From contig NZ_JAACYI010000003.1 of the NCBI RefSeq assembly GCF_009996735.1, forward strand, positions 1-64,000: a DNA stretch of 64,000 nt, written 5' to 3'. Position 1 is the first letter of the stretch, and each line of letters begins with the position of its first letter. The notes beneath the pieces are model-generated. The model saw nothing but the letters and a program-made list of their open reading frames with translations. It searched no databases and was not told the origin of the DNA. Positions 7,525-15,318 of the stretch are shown one piece after another. Source of the stretch: Cellulomonas sp. APG4. Lineage in GTDB: Bacteria; Actinomycetota; Actinomycetes; Actinomycetales; Cellulomonadaceae. A program made the position numbers and the translations under genes.

Positions 7525-8769
7525 TCACCACTCCGGCTTGACGGCGATGAACTCGGCTGTCGCCTGGTCCTCGGGGAGCACGATCTCGGGCGAGCCGTCC
7601 ACGTACTGCTGGATGAAGTGCGCGCCGTTCGGCCGGCCCGCCTCGTCCCAGCGCAGGTCACCGACGATGGTCGCGACCTCGTTCTCGTGGAGCCAGTCGA
7701 CGAGCTCGGTCTGGCAGTCACCCTGCTCGGCGCAGCCCACGGCCTCGACGGCCGCGGTGACGACCTGACCCACCGTGTACGCGTTGGCCTCGTCCTCGGT
7801 GGGCTCGCGGCCCTCCTTCTCCATGACCATCTCGACGAAGTTCGCGTTGCCCTCGTACTCGGCCGCGGGCGAGTAGCCGTTCGGCGTCATGATCCCGTCC
7901 ACCTTGTCCGCACCGATGGCCTCGACGAACTCAGGCAGCGTCGGGGCGGTGGTGAACGCCGCCATGCGCGGCTGGTAGCCGAGCTGACGCACCGCGAGGA
8001 TCATGTTGACGCCGTCCTGGTACTGCGTGCCGCCCACGAGCAGGTCGGCGTCGGCCTCGGCGAGCTGCGCCGCGATGCCGCTGAAGTCGGTCGTGTTCGG
8101 CGGGTAGATCTCGTCGACGAGGATCTCGACCCCCGCTTCCTCGAGCTTGGCCTTGAGACCGTTGGCCGCACCCATCGCGAGCGGGTCGTCCATCGAGGCG
8201 AACGAGGCCGTCTCGGGACGCTCGCCGTCGGGCAGCGACATCAGGTGGTCGAAGAGGTAGTCGTAGTGCGTGTCCGCCACGGCGGGGGCGGCGTAGAAGA
8301 GGTTGCGGTAGCCCGCGGCGAAGATGTCCTCGGCCGCACCCGCGGGTTCGACGAAGAGCATCCCGTACTCCTCCGCGACGCGCGCCGAGGGCAGCACGAG
8401 CCGGCTCGAGAAGGGGCCGAAGATGAGGTCGACCTCCTCCTGGGTGATGAGCGCCTCGTAGTCGGCCACCACGCGGTCGGCGTTCGACTGGTCGTCGAGG
8501 ATGACGAGCTCGACCTGGCGCCCGAGCAGGCCGCCGGCCTCGTTGATCTCGTCGCGCCAGATCTCGTAGCCGTTCTGCACGCCCTTGCCGGGCTCGGAGA
8601 AGTCGCCGGTCAACGGCAGCGAGATGCCGATGCGGATCGGGCCGTCGTCGTCGCCCTCCTCCTCGGCGCCTCCACCGCCGCCCGAGGAGCACGCGGTGAG
8701 CAGGAGCGCGGCTCCTGCGACCACGGCCGCGCCACGGGCGCGGCTCCGGGTGAGTCGTCGTGCGGACAT
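7525..8769 (-). CDS. livK: ABC transporter substrate-binding lipoprotein, LivK type (periplasmic-binding-protein fold I)
   Basis: Extracytoplasmic receptor that gives the liv importer its specificity. 414 residues; an Arg-rich n-region and hydrophobic stretch end in a lipobox LLTAC, so Cys27 is the predicted lipidated residue, followed by a Gly-rich and acidic tether. The mature part begins GPIRIGISLPLTGDFSEPG, typical of Peripla_BP_6 proteins. ATG 8769 has AGGAGG 5-6 bases upstream. It is first in the operon, behind a promoter and a LacI-type operator. The ligand is unknown; the downstream enzymes at 11.4-15.2 kb share the operator and probably act on what this protein binds. Confidence 0.93.
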   Translation of the reverse strand: MSARRLTRSRARGAAVVAGAALLLTACSSGGGGGAEEEGDDDGPIRIGISLPLTGDFSEPGKGVQNGYEIWRDEINEAGGLLGRQVELVILDDQSNADRVVADYEALITQEEVDLIFGPFSSRLVLPSARVAEEYGMLFVEPAGAAEDIFAAGYRNLFYAAPAVADTHYDYLFDHLMSLPDGERPETASFASMDDPLAMGAANGLKAKLEEAGVEILVDEIYPPNTTDFSGIAAQLAEADADLLVGGTQYQDGVNMILAVRQLGYQPRMAAFTTAPTLPEFVEAIGADKVDGIMTPNGYSPAAEYEGNANFVEMVMEKEGREPTEDEANAYTVGQVVTAAVEAVGCAEQGDCQTELVDWLHENEVATIVGDLRWDEAGRPNGAHFIQQYVDGSPEIVLPEDQATAEFIAVKPEW

Positions 8770-8847
8770 GGGACCCTCCTACGTCGTCATTGACGGGTTC
8801 ACGGTGCCATAGAGGGCGAGGAGCACTTCCAGGGGGATGAACGGACC

Positions 8848-8859
8848 GCAATCGTTTGC
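8848..8859. promoter_or_regulatory. LacI-type operator in the liv promoter
   Basis: GCAATCGTTTGC, or GCAAACGATTGC on the coding side, matches the usual LacI/GalR operator pattern GCAANCGNTTGC in full. It lies 14 bp downstream of the liv -10 box, where a bound repressor would block transcript initiation or escape. Confidence 0.75.
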
Positions 8860-8872
8860 CCTCGATGCCGCG

Positions 8873-8901
8873 ACGCTATAGGAGCAACCCGGCCCCGTCA
8901 A
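8873..8901 (-). promoter_or_regulatory. Promoter of the livKHMGF operon
   Basis: On the minus strand: -35 TTGACG (8896-8901), 17-bp spacer, -10 TAGCGT (8873-8878). This is a close match to the main actinobacterial sigma consensus and leaves a leader of about 95 nt before livK. Confidence 0.7.
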
Positions 8902-9006
8902 CGCCTCCGCCCACCCCGTGACCCCAGCGTGATCTGGGGCGTCGCGCGCGCTCACAAGGCTGGGATAGCGCTGTCCGATCTGCCCTCGGGCGCCCCGTGT
9001 CGCCCC

Positions 9007-9036
9007 TTGACCGCACACCCGGCCCGTCTCTAGGGT
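9007..9036 (+). promoter_or_regulatory. Promoter of the MFS gene
   Basis: -35 TTGACC (9007-9012), 18-bp spacer, -10 TAGGGT (9031-9036). The predicted transcript start (about 9043) falls inside the operator at 9039-9052. Confidence 0.7.
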
Positions 9037-9038
9037 CG

Positions 9039-9052
9039 TGCAATCGCTTGCA
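9039..9052. promoter_or_regulatory. LacI-type operator at the MFS promoter
   Basis: TGCAATCGCTTGCA: 14 bp with 5-bp perfect arms around a 4-bp centre, core GCAATCGCTTGC. It covers the predicted +1 site of the MFS promoter. Confidence 0.78.
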
Positions 9053-9073
9053 GCAGACGTCGTCAGGAGCGCG

Positions 9074-9109
9074 ATGCCCAGGTCACGTGCACGGCGTCGT
9101 CGTGGCTGA
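9074..9109 (+). CDS. Possible 11-codon Arg-rich leader peptide
   Basis: ATG at 9074 with AGGAG 4 bases upstream, the best ribosome site in the leader, opens a short frame that reads MPRSRARRRRG and stops at 9107-9109. Six of 11 codons are Arg, including three CGT in a row. Its end overlaps the GTG at 9102 proposed for the MFS gene (GTGGCTGA). It may couple or attenuate translation of that gene, or be chance. No homologue is expected to be detectable at this length. Confidence 0.35.
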   Translation: MPRSRARRRRG

Positions 9110-10271
9110 GGCCCGGCCCCTGCGCGTGCTGCACGCCGCGACCTTCCTGAGCTCGTTCGACCGGCTCCTCGTCGCACCCCTCCTGCTGCCGATCGCGCGC
9201 GACCTCGACGCCGAGGTCGCCGAGGTCGCGCTCATGGCCACGGTCTACCTCGTCGGGTACGGCCTCATGCAGGTGGTCTGGGGGCTCGTGTCGGACCGGC
9301 TCGGACGCGTGCGCACGATGCGCCTCGCGATGGTCGTCGCGGGGGTCGCTGGCGTCGCGACCGCACTCTCACCGGGCCTGGCCGCACTGGTCGTGGCACG
9401 CCTCGTCGCAGGCGGGGCGTACGCCGCCGCGGTGCCCGGCGCGATCACGTACATCGGCGACACGGTCCCGGCCGTCCGTCGGCACGCGCCTCTCACCGAC
9501 CTCATGACGGCGACGGCGCTCGGCATGGCGGCGGCGACCCTCGTCGGGGCGCTCCTGGGTGACCTGCTGAGCTGGAGGGTCGCGTTCGGGGTGCCCGCGG
9601 TCGCCGTCCTCGCCGTCTCGCTCGTGCTGCGCGGCGTGCCCGAGCCGTCCGGTCCCGACGCGTCACGGCCGGCGAGCCCACCGGGGCTGCGGGTCCAGGC
9701 GCACCGCGTGCGCGAGGTGCTCACGCACCGGCGCGCGCTGCTCGTGCTGGTGCTCGCGGGCGGCGAGGGCATGGTGCTGCTCGGCGTCATCACCTACCTG
9801 CCGACGGTGCTCCAGGCCGGCGGCACCGGCACCGCGGCGTCGGGTGCCGCGACCGCCGTGTACGGCCTCGCGATCGTCGCCTTCGCGCGCCTGGTGAAGG
9901 CTCTGTCCGCGCGGGTCTCCCCCGCCCGGCTGATCGCCGTCGGAGGTGCGATGGGCCTCGGGTCCTACGGCGCGCTGCTGGTCGACCGCGGCCTGCCGGG
10001 CGTGGTCACGGCATCGGTCCTGCTCGCGGGCGCGTGGGCGTTCATGCACTCGACGATGCAGAACTGGGCGACCCAGGTGGTGCCGACCCTGCGGGCGACG
10101 GTCGTGAGCCTGTTCGCCTCGGCGCTCTTCCTCGGCAGCGCCGCGTGGACGGCGCTCGGGGTGCCGTTCGTCGCGCGCGGCGACCTCGTGCCGTACCTCC
10201 TCGCGGGACTGCTCACCGCACTCGTGCTCACCGCCGTCGCGACCTGGACCCGGCACCGCTTGCCCGGGTGA
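9102..10271 (+). CDS. Major facilitator superfamily transporter
   Basis: 389 residues with about 12 membrane segments; motif A of the family is present after the second segment (GLVSDRLGRVRTMR). It would move a small solute across the membrane, import or export unknown. The start is uncertain: GTG 9102 overlaps the leader ORF stop, GTG 9087 is in the same frame with a weak AGG nearby, and both give a short N-terminus before the first segment. It is divergent from the liv operon, converges on lacI (22 bp apart), and shares the LacI operator with both. A second transporter under the same operator could take up a related compound or release a dead-end product. Confidence 0.85.
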   Translation: MAEARPLRVLHAATFLSSFDRLLVAPLLLPIARDLDAEVAEVALMATVYLVGYGLMQVVWGLVSDRLGRVRTMRLAMVVAGVAGVATALSPGLAALVVARLVAGGAYAAAVPGAITYIGDTVPAVRRHAPLTDLMTATALGMAAATLVGALLGDLLSWRVAFGVPAVAVLAVSLVLRGVPEPSGPDASRPASPPGLRVQAHRVREVLTHRRALLVLVLAGGEGMVLLGVITYLPTVLQAGGTGTAASGAATAVYGLAIVAFARLVKALSARVSPARLIAVGGAMGLGSYGALLVDRGLPGVVTASVLLAGAWAFMHSTMQNWATQVVPTLRATVVSLFASALFLGSAAWTALGVPFVARGDLVPYLLAGLLTALVLTAVATWTRHRLPG

Positions 10272-10293
10272 GCGCCCGTCGGGCCCTGGCGGC

Positions 10294-11313
10294 TCAGCTC
10301 GCCGGTGCCGCGGTCGACCCTCGCACCACGAGGTCCACGGGCAGGGTCGTGGTGGTCGGTGCGGACGAGTCGCCCCCGACCCAGCGGATGAGCAGGCGCG
10401 CCGCCTCGGCCCCGATCTGCGCGTGGGGCACCCGCACCGTGGTGAGGGGTGGAGAGAGCTTGTCGACGAACGGCATGTCGTTGTAGCCGACGACGCTCAT
10501 GTCCTGCGGGCAGCGCAGCCCGCGCTCACGCAGCACGTCGAGCACACCGATCGCGATCTGGTCGTTGCCCGCGACCACGGCGGTGGGCGGCGGTCCTGCA
10601 CGGTCGAGCAGCGCCCGCGCCGCGCGGGCACCCTCGTCGACGGCGTACGCGCGGCACTCCTCGACCATGTCGGTCGCGTCCGGTCCGCACAGCTCGGCCA
10701 CGAGGTGCCGGAACGCACGCGCCCGGTCCGCACCGGTCGAGAGCGAGGACGGCCCCGCGAGGTGCGCGATGCGCCGGTGGCCCAGGCCCACGAGGTGACG
10801 TACGGCCTGCTCGATGCCGTCCCTGTCGTCACCGGTCACGGCCGGGAGCCGCGCCTGGTCGTCCCGTCGGTTGATGAGCACCATCGGCAGGCCCTGGGCC
10901 GCGGCCTCGCGCACCGCCGCGTCGTCGCGCAGCGCCGACGCGATGATCAGGCCGTCCACCTGGCGCGCGCGCAGCGTCTCGAAGCTCTCACGCTCGCGCT
11001 CCGCGTCGTTGTCGGTGTCCGCGATCAGGCACGTGTAGCCCGAGCGCGAGAGCACCTCCTCCGCGCCGCGGACGATCGGCGGGAAGAGGGGGTTCGACAG
11101 GTCCGGCACGACGATGCCGACCATCGTGGTGCGGTTCGTCTTGAGGCCGCGGGCCATCGAGTTGGGCCGGTACGCGAGCGCCTTGGCGGCCGCCTGCACG
11201 CGCCGCACGGTCTGCTCGCTCACCAGGGCCTGCGTCGCGGGGTTGAGCGCACGCGACGCCGTGCCCGGGTGCACGCCCGCGCGCTCGGCCACCTGCTTGA
11301 GCGTGGCGGTCAC
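10294..11313 (-). CDS. LacI-family transcriptional regulator
   Basis: 339 residues. Residues about 3-50 are the LacI helix-turn-helix (TLKQVAERAGVHPGTASRAL) with the hinge helix ending near AYRPNSMARGL; the rest is a periplasmic-binding-protein-like effector domain. The recognition helix is of the kind that reads GCAANCGNTTGC operators, and four such sites lie at the promoters of this cluster, two in front of its own operon, so autoregulation is likely. GTG start at 11313; a GGGGGAGG tract is 11 bases upstream, rather far. It is the last gene of the operon from 15189, 99 bp after the aldehyde dehydrogenase. The effector is unknown; family members mostly bind sugars but some bind nucleosides or acids. 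Confidence 0.93.
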   Translation of the reverse strand: MTATLKQVAERAGVHPGTASRALNPATQALVSEQTVRRVQAAAKALAYRPNSMARGLKTNRTTMVGIVVPDLSNPLFPPIVRGAEEVLSRSGYTCLIADTDNDAERERESFETLRARQVDGLIIASALRDDAAVREAAAQGLPMVLINRRDDQARLPAVTGDDRDGIEQAVRHLVGLGHRRIAHLAGPSSLSTGADRARAFRHLVAELCGPDATDMVEECRAYAVDEGARAARALLDRAGPPPTAVVAGNDQIAIGVLDVLRERGLRCPQDMSVVGYNDMPFVDKLSPPLTTVRVPHAQIGAEAARLLIRWVGGDSSAPTTTTLPVDLVVRGSTAAPAS

Positions 11314-11412
11314 GTCCCGTCGCGCCTCCCCCTGCGTCGCGGCCCGCTCCGCGGGCTCCCCGGCCGGCCCGGGACGCCCGTCAGCGTAGACGAGCGAGGC
11401 CCGCCCACGACG

Positions 11413-12867
11413 TCACCACTCCACGGCGACGTACTTGGACTCGGTGTACTCGAGCATGCCCTCGTGGCCGCCCTCGCGTCCCAGCCCCGACTGCTTGACC
11501 CCGCCGAACGGGGCCGCGGGGTCGGAGACCACACCGCGGTTGAGGCCCACCATGCCGGCCTCGAGGGCCTCGCTCATGCGCAGCCCGCGCGCGAGGTCCC
11601 GCGTGAACACGTAGGCGACGAGGCCGTACTCGGTGCGGTTGGCGAGCCGCACGGCCTCCTCGTCGGAGTCGAACCGGACGACGGGTGCGACCGGCCCGAA
11701 GATCTCCTCCTCGAGGATGCGAGAGGTCGGCGGGACGTCGCTGAGCACCGTCGGCGGGTAGAAGAACCCCCGGCCCTCGACCGCCTCACCACCCGTGACC
11801 ACGCGGGCGCCGTCGTCGACCGCCGCGGCCACGAGCTCGCTCACCTTGTCGACGGCGGCCTGGTTGACGAGCGGCCCGACGGCGGCGTCCTCGAGGCCCG
11901 GCCCGACGCTCAGCCCGGCCATGGCCTCGCCGAGACGGCGGGTGAACTCGTCCGCGACCGCGCGGTGGACGTACATGCGGTTGGCGGCCGTGCAGGCCTC
12001 GCCGCCGTTGCGCATCTTGGCGAGCATCGCGCCCTCGACCGCGACGTCGAGGTCGGCGTCCTCGAGCACGACGAGCGGGGCGTTGCCGCCCAGCTCCATC
12101 GAGCACGAGACCACCTGCTGCGCGGCGAGGCCGAGCAGCGAGCGGCCCACCTCGGTCGAGCCGGTGAACGACAGCTTGCGCACACGCGGGTCCGCGAGCA
12201 CGGCCGAGGCGACGTCTCCCGACCTCCGCGAGGGGAGCACGTTCACGACGCCGTCGGGCACCCCGGCCTCGGAGAGCAGCGCCCCGAGCGCCAGCGCCGT
12301 GAGCGGGGTCTCGGACGCGGGCTTGAGCACCACCGTGCACCCGGCCGCGAGGGCCGGGCCGATCTTGCGGGTCGCCATCGCCGCCGGGAAGTTCCAGGGG
12401 GTGATGAGCAGCGCGATGCCGATCGGCTGCCGCAGCACCATGATCCGGTTCGTGCCCGCGGGCGCCGTGCGCAGCTCGCCCGAGAGCCGCACGGCCTCCT
12501 CGGCGTACCAGCGGAAGAACTCGGCGGCGTAGCGCACCTCGCCGCGCGCGTCCGCGAGGGCCTTGCCGTTCTCGCGCACCATGAGCTCGGCGAGCTGCTC
12601 GGTGCGCTCGGTCATGAGCTCGAAGGCACGCCGGAGGATCTCGCCACGTTCGCGCGGTGCGGTGCGCGCCCACGCGGCGGCGGCCCCGTCGGCCGCGTCG
12701 ACGCAGCGCAGGGCGTCCTCCACCGTGCCGTTCGCGACGTCGGCGATGGGCAGGCCCGTCGCCGGGTCGATGACGTCGAACCGCCCGCCGTCGCCCGCCC
12801 CGACCCAGGCGCCGCCCACGTACAGGTCGGTCGGCACACGCAGGCCCGTCACCAGGTCGTCGATCAT
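11413..12867 (-). CDS. NAD(P)-dependent aldehyde dehydrogenase, succinate-semialdehyde-dehydrogenase-like
   Basis: 484 residues, full length. Oxidises an aldehyde to its acid. Seen: Asn159 in PWNFP, the cofactor loop FTGSTEVGR at 234-242, general base Glu258 in MELGG and catalytic Cys292 in GEACTAANR. The context resembles GabD more than betaine-aldehyde enzymes, so a semialdehyde is the probable substrate. The ATG at 12867 has GAGGAGG 5-6 bases upstream; an open extension upstream lacks family sequence. It follows the M24-like gene after 129 bp and precedes lacI. In the proposed pathway it would oxidise the semialdehyde that the beta-hydroxyacid dehydrogenase forms, or with which that enzyme competes. 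Confidence 0.92.
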   Translation of the reverse strand: MIDDLVTGLRVPTDLYVGGAWVGAGDGGRFDVIDPATGLPIADVANGTVEDALRCVDAADGAAAAWARTAPRERGEILRRAFELMTERTEQLAELMVRENGKALADARGEVRYAAEFFRWYAEEAVRLSGELRTAPAGTNRIMVLRQPIGIALLITPWNFPAAMATRKIGPALAAGCTVVLKPASETPLTALALGALLSEAGVPDGVVNVLPSRRSGDVASAVLADPRVRKLSFTGSTEVGRSLLGLAAQQVVSCSMELGGNAPLVVLEDADLDVAVEGAMLAKMRNGGEACTAANRMYVHRAVADEFTRRLGEAMAGLSVGPGLEDAAVGPLVNQAAVDKVSELVAAAVDDGARVVTGGEAVEGRGFFYPPTVLSDVPPTSRILEEEIFGPVAPVVRFDSDEEAVRLANRTEYGLVAYVFTRDLARGLRMSEALEAGMVGLNRGVVSDPAAPFGGVKQSGLGREGGHEGMLEYTESKYVAVEW

Positions 12868-12996
12868 CGTTCCTCCTCGCTGGGGCGGCGAGCGCCCTGT
12901 CCAGCCCGCCCACGCGTCGACGACGCGTCGGTGCGAGCAGGTCCATCGTGGCCCGCCCGGACGGCGCCTGTCAGCCACCCGGGCGCCGTGCGGCGG

Positions 12997-14241
12997 TCAG
13001 TACGGGTTCGTGACGAAGAGCTCCTGGGCGGGGAAGAGCGTGATCACCTCGCACCCGTCGGCGGTCACGACCACCTCCTCCTCGATCCGTGCGGCCGAGA
13101 ACCCGTCCGAGGCCGGGCAGTAGGTCTCGAGCGCGAAGACCATGCCCTCCTTGATCTCCATCGGGTTCTCGAGCGAGACGAGGCGCGAGATGATGGGCCG
13201 CTCGTGCAGACCGAGGCCGAGGCCGTGCCCGAACTGCAGGCCGAACGCGGCCATCTCGGACGCGAAGCCGAACTCCTCGGCGCGCGGCCACAGCCGGGCC
13301 ACCTGGTCCGTCGTCACGCCCGGGCGGATCACGTCGATCGCCGCGTCGATCCACTCGCGCGCCTTGACGTACGCGTCCACCTGCGACGGCGTCGAGCGCC
13401 CGACGACGAACGTGCGGTAGTAGCAGGTCCGGTAGCCCATGTACGACTGGATGATGTCGAAGAACGCCTGGTCCCCGGGACGGATGAGCCTGTCGGTGAA
13501 GTTGTGGGGGTGCGGGTTGCAGCGCTCGCCCGAGACCGCGTTGATGGCCTCGACGTCGTCCGAGCCCATGTCGTAGAGCTGCTTGTTCGCTATCGCGACG
13601 AGCTCGTTCTCGCGGATGCCGGGCTTGAGCGCCTCGGTGAGGGTCTGGTAGACGCCGTCGACCATCGCCGCGGCCGTCGTGAGGAGCGCGATCTCGTCGC
13701 GCGACTTGATCTTGCGGGCGTCGAGCATCACCTGCTGACCGTCGCGCACGTCGAGGCCCACACGCTGCAGCTCGAGCACCATGGGGAGCTCGGCGATGTC
13801 CACGCCGAGCGGCATGTCTCGCACGCCGGCGCGCGTGAGCTCGTCGACCAGCTCGGCCACGGCCGAGCGCACGAGGCCGGCGTCGGGGTGCACGGCCCCG
13901 CGCAGGCCAAGCATCCCGGCGCGTGAGTTGCCGGGACGCAGCCACGGCGCGTAGATCTCGTGGTGCTTCGCGGCCGAGCCGAAGTCCCAGACGATGGGCT
14001 CCTGGCCGCGCATCAGCAGCGTGTACCGGGCGACCTTGTCGCGCGCCCACTCGCCGATCATCGTCGACGTCGTGTAGCGGATGTTGTTGATGTCGAACAG
14101 CAGGAGCGCCCCGAGCTCGGACGCCTCGAGCGCGGCGCGCGCGCGTGCGAGGCGGTACTCGCGGAGGCGGTCGAAGCTCACGCGCTCCTCGAAGTCGACC
14201 GCCATGCGGCCCGGGGACGGGGTCAGGCTCATGTGCACCAT
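12997..14241 (-). CDS. M24-family (pita-bread fold) hydrolase, creatinase / aminopeptidase-P / DddP-like
   Basis: 414 residues: a creatinase-N-like domain (about 1-165) and a pita-bread catalytic domain (about 180-414). Of the five metal ligands of M24 peptidases, Asp262, His339, Glu372 and Glu387 are in place, but the second Asp is Cys273 (GYRTCYYRT where peptidases have GYxSDxTRT). The family contains non-peptidases: creatinase, which works without metal, the DMSP lyase DddP, and ectoine hydrolase. A small-molecule amide, amidine or betaine substrate is therefore more likely than a peptide. ATG 14241 has AGGAGG 8 bases upstream, inside the end of the preceding gene 3 nt away. Under LacI-operator control with transporter and aldehyde dehydrogenase. 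Confidence 0.85.
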   Translation of the reverse strand: MVHMSLTPSPGRMAVDFEERVSFDRLREYRLARARAALEASELGALLLFDINNIRYTTSTMIGEWARDKVARYTLLMRGQEPIVWDFGSAAKHHEIYAPWLRPGNSRAGMLGLRGAVHPDAGLVRSAVAELVDELTRAGVRDMPLGVDIAELPMVLELQRVGLDVRDGQQVMLDARKIKSRDEIALLTTAAAMVDGVYQTLTEALKPGIRENELVAIANKQLYDMGSDDVEAINAVSGERCNPHPHNFTDRLIRPGDQAFFDIIQSYMGYRTCYYRTFVVGRSTPSQVDAYVKAREWIDAAIDVIRPGVTTDQVARLWPRAEEFGFASEMAAFGLQFGHGLGLGLHERPIISRLVSLENPMEIKEGMVFALETYCPASDGFSAARIEEEVVVTADGCEVITLFPAQELFVTNPY

Positions 14242-14244
14242 CGG

Positions 14245-15189
14245 TCAGCCCTCCTGGGCGGGCACGAGGCCCTCGGTCACCTGCGCGTCCTCGGGCACGA
14301 GCTCGAGGCCCGCCGCGCGCGCCTGCAGCTCGAGGAGGACGGCGAAGTCCTCCGTGGTCCGCCCCTCGGCGACCGCGGCGCCCACCAGCTGGTGCACGAG
14401 CGCCGCGACCGGCATCGGGGCGTCGAGCCGGCGGCCCGCGGCGAGCCCGAGGTCGAAATCCTTGCGCAGCAGCACCGCGGTGAACGTGGGCGTGAGGTCG
14501 AGGTTGACGAAGGCCGGCGTCTTGTAGCGCGTGAACGTCGAGCCCATCACGGAGTCGTTGAGGAACGCGAGGAAGTCGTGGCGCGCGATGCCGCCCTTCT
14601 CCGCGAGCACGGTGATCTCGGCCATCGACTGGGTCACCACGCCGAGGAACAGGTTGTGGCAGATCTTGACCAGCCGCGCCCGCTCACCGTCACCCACGTA
14701 GGTGACCGCACGCGCGATCGCCTCGAGCTGCGGGAGCACGGCGTCGTGGACCTCGCGCGGCCCCGACGTGACCATGGTGAGCCGCCCGGCGTCGATGACC
14801 TTCGCGTTGCCCGACACGGGTGCGGCGAGCAGCCGGACCCCGCGCTCGGCGGCGAGGGCGCGCAGCTCGTCCCCCTGCGTGACGTCGGCGGTGGTCGAGT
14901 CCACCACCACCGGTGGCACCACGTCCCCGGTCAGCAGACCCCCGGGACCGGTGAGGACGGCGCGCAGGTCCGCCGCCGTGGAGACCATCGTGTGGACGAC
15001 GTCGCGGTCCGCGAGCTCGACCGGGCTGTCGACCACGGAAGCACCGAGCGGCTCGAGCGCCTCAGCCTTGGCCCGGGTGCGGTTGTAGACCGCCACGTCG
15101 TAGCCCGCGGCCAGCAGGCGCGCCGCCATCGCGGCGCCCATGCGGCCCGCGCCGATCCAGCCGATCCGGGGCGTGCTCTCGTCGGTCAT
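14245..15189 (-). CDS. NAD(P)-dependent beta-hydroxyacid dehydrogenase family protein
   Basis: 314 residues of the 3-hydroxyisobutyrate / 6-phosphogluconate-dehydrogenase-like family. Rossmann motif GAGRMG at 13-18, substrate loop APVSGN near 124, catalytic Lys175 with Asn179 (LVKICHN) and the C-terminal RKDFDLGL helix are present. The enzyme interconverts a 3- or 4-hydroxyacid and its semialdehyde. Two adjacent ATGs (15192, 15189) exist; GGAG is 4 or 7 bases upstream, so I prefer 15189. First gene of an operon with the M24-like hydrolase, aldehyde dehydrogenase and LacI, behind a promoter flanked by two LacI-type operators. Confidence 0.88.
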   Translation of the reverse strand: MTDESTPRIGWIGAGRMGAAMAARLLAAGYDVAVYNRTRAKAEALEPLGASVVDSPVELADRDVVHTMVSTAADLRAVLTGPGGLLTGDVVPPVVVDSTTADVTQGDELRALAAERGVRLLAAPVSGNAKVIDAGRLTMVTSGPREVHDAVLPQLEAIARAVTYVGDGERARLVKICHNLFLGVVTQSMAEITVLAEKGGIARHDFLAFLNDSVMGSTFTRYKTPAFVNLDLTPTFTAVLLRKDFDLGLAAGRRLDAPMPVAALVHQLVGAAVAEGRTTEDFAVLLELQARAAGLELVPEDAQVTEGLVPAQEG

Positions 15190-15203
15190 CATGCGGCTCC
15201 ATT

Positions 15204-15215
15204 GCAAGCGATTGC
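15204..15215. promoter_or_regulatory. LacI-type operator, downstream copy
   Basis: GCAAGCGATTGC, a full match to GCAANCGNTTGC and the reverse complement of the MFS operator core. It lies 15 bp upstream of the start codon at 15189, next to the ribosome site. Confidence 0.78.
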
Positions 15216-15235
15216 GGCGACAGTTCGTGCGGGCC

Positions 15236-15264
15236 AGTCTGGCAAGCAACGCGCTGCAATGCAA
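15236..15264 (-). promoter_or_regulatory. Probable promoter of the hydroxyacid-dehydrogenase operon
   Basis: On the minus strand: -35 TTGCAT (15259-15264), 17-bp spacer, -10 CAGACT (15236-15241). The -10 is one base from TAnnnT. The -35 overlaps the upstream operator copy. Confidence 0.5.
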
Positions 15265-15272
15265 TCCTTTGC
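15261..15272. promoter_or_regulatory. LacI-type operator, upstream copy
   Basis: GCAATCCTTTGC: outer arms GCAA/TTGC kept, centre one base off CG. It begins 57 bp from the downstream copy, so one repressor tetramer or two dimers could bracket the promoter. Confidence 0.6.
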
Positions 15273-15318
15273 GGTCCGAGACGCGCTCGTTCCCGTCGAG
15301 GCCCGGACGTGGTCCGGC

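Larger units (their letters stand above)
8770..9101. promoter_or_regulatory. Divergent control region between livK and the MFS gene
   Basis: 332 bp without a main gene, the only gap over 300 bp in the window. It holds two back-to-back promoters, one for the liv operon (8873-8901, minus) and one for the MFS gene (9007-9036, plus), each with a GCAA...TTGC operator just downstream of its -10 box, and a possible 11-codon leader ORF at 9074-9109. The central part (about 8902-9000) shows no further recognisable element. Confidence 0.7.

Noticed and set aside
9074-9109. Frameshift at the 5' end of the MFS gene
   Set aside because: The downstream frame has its own GTG and a complete first membrane segment; a leader ORF explains the data better.
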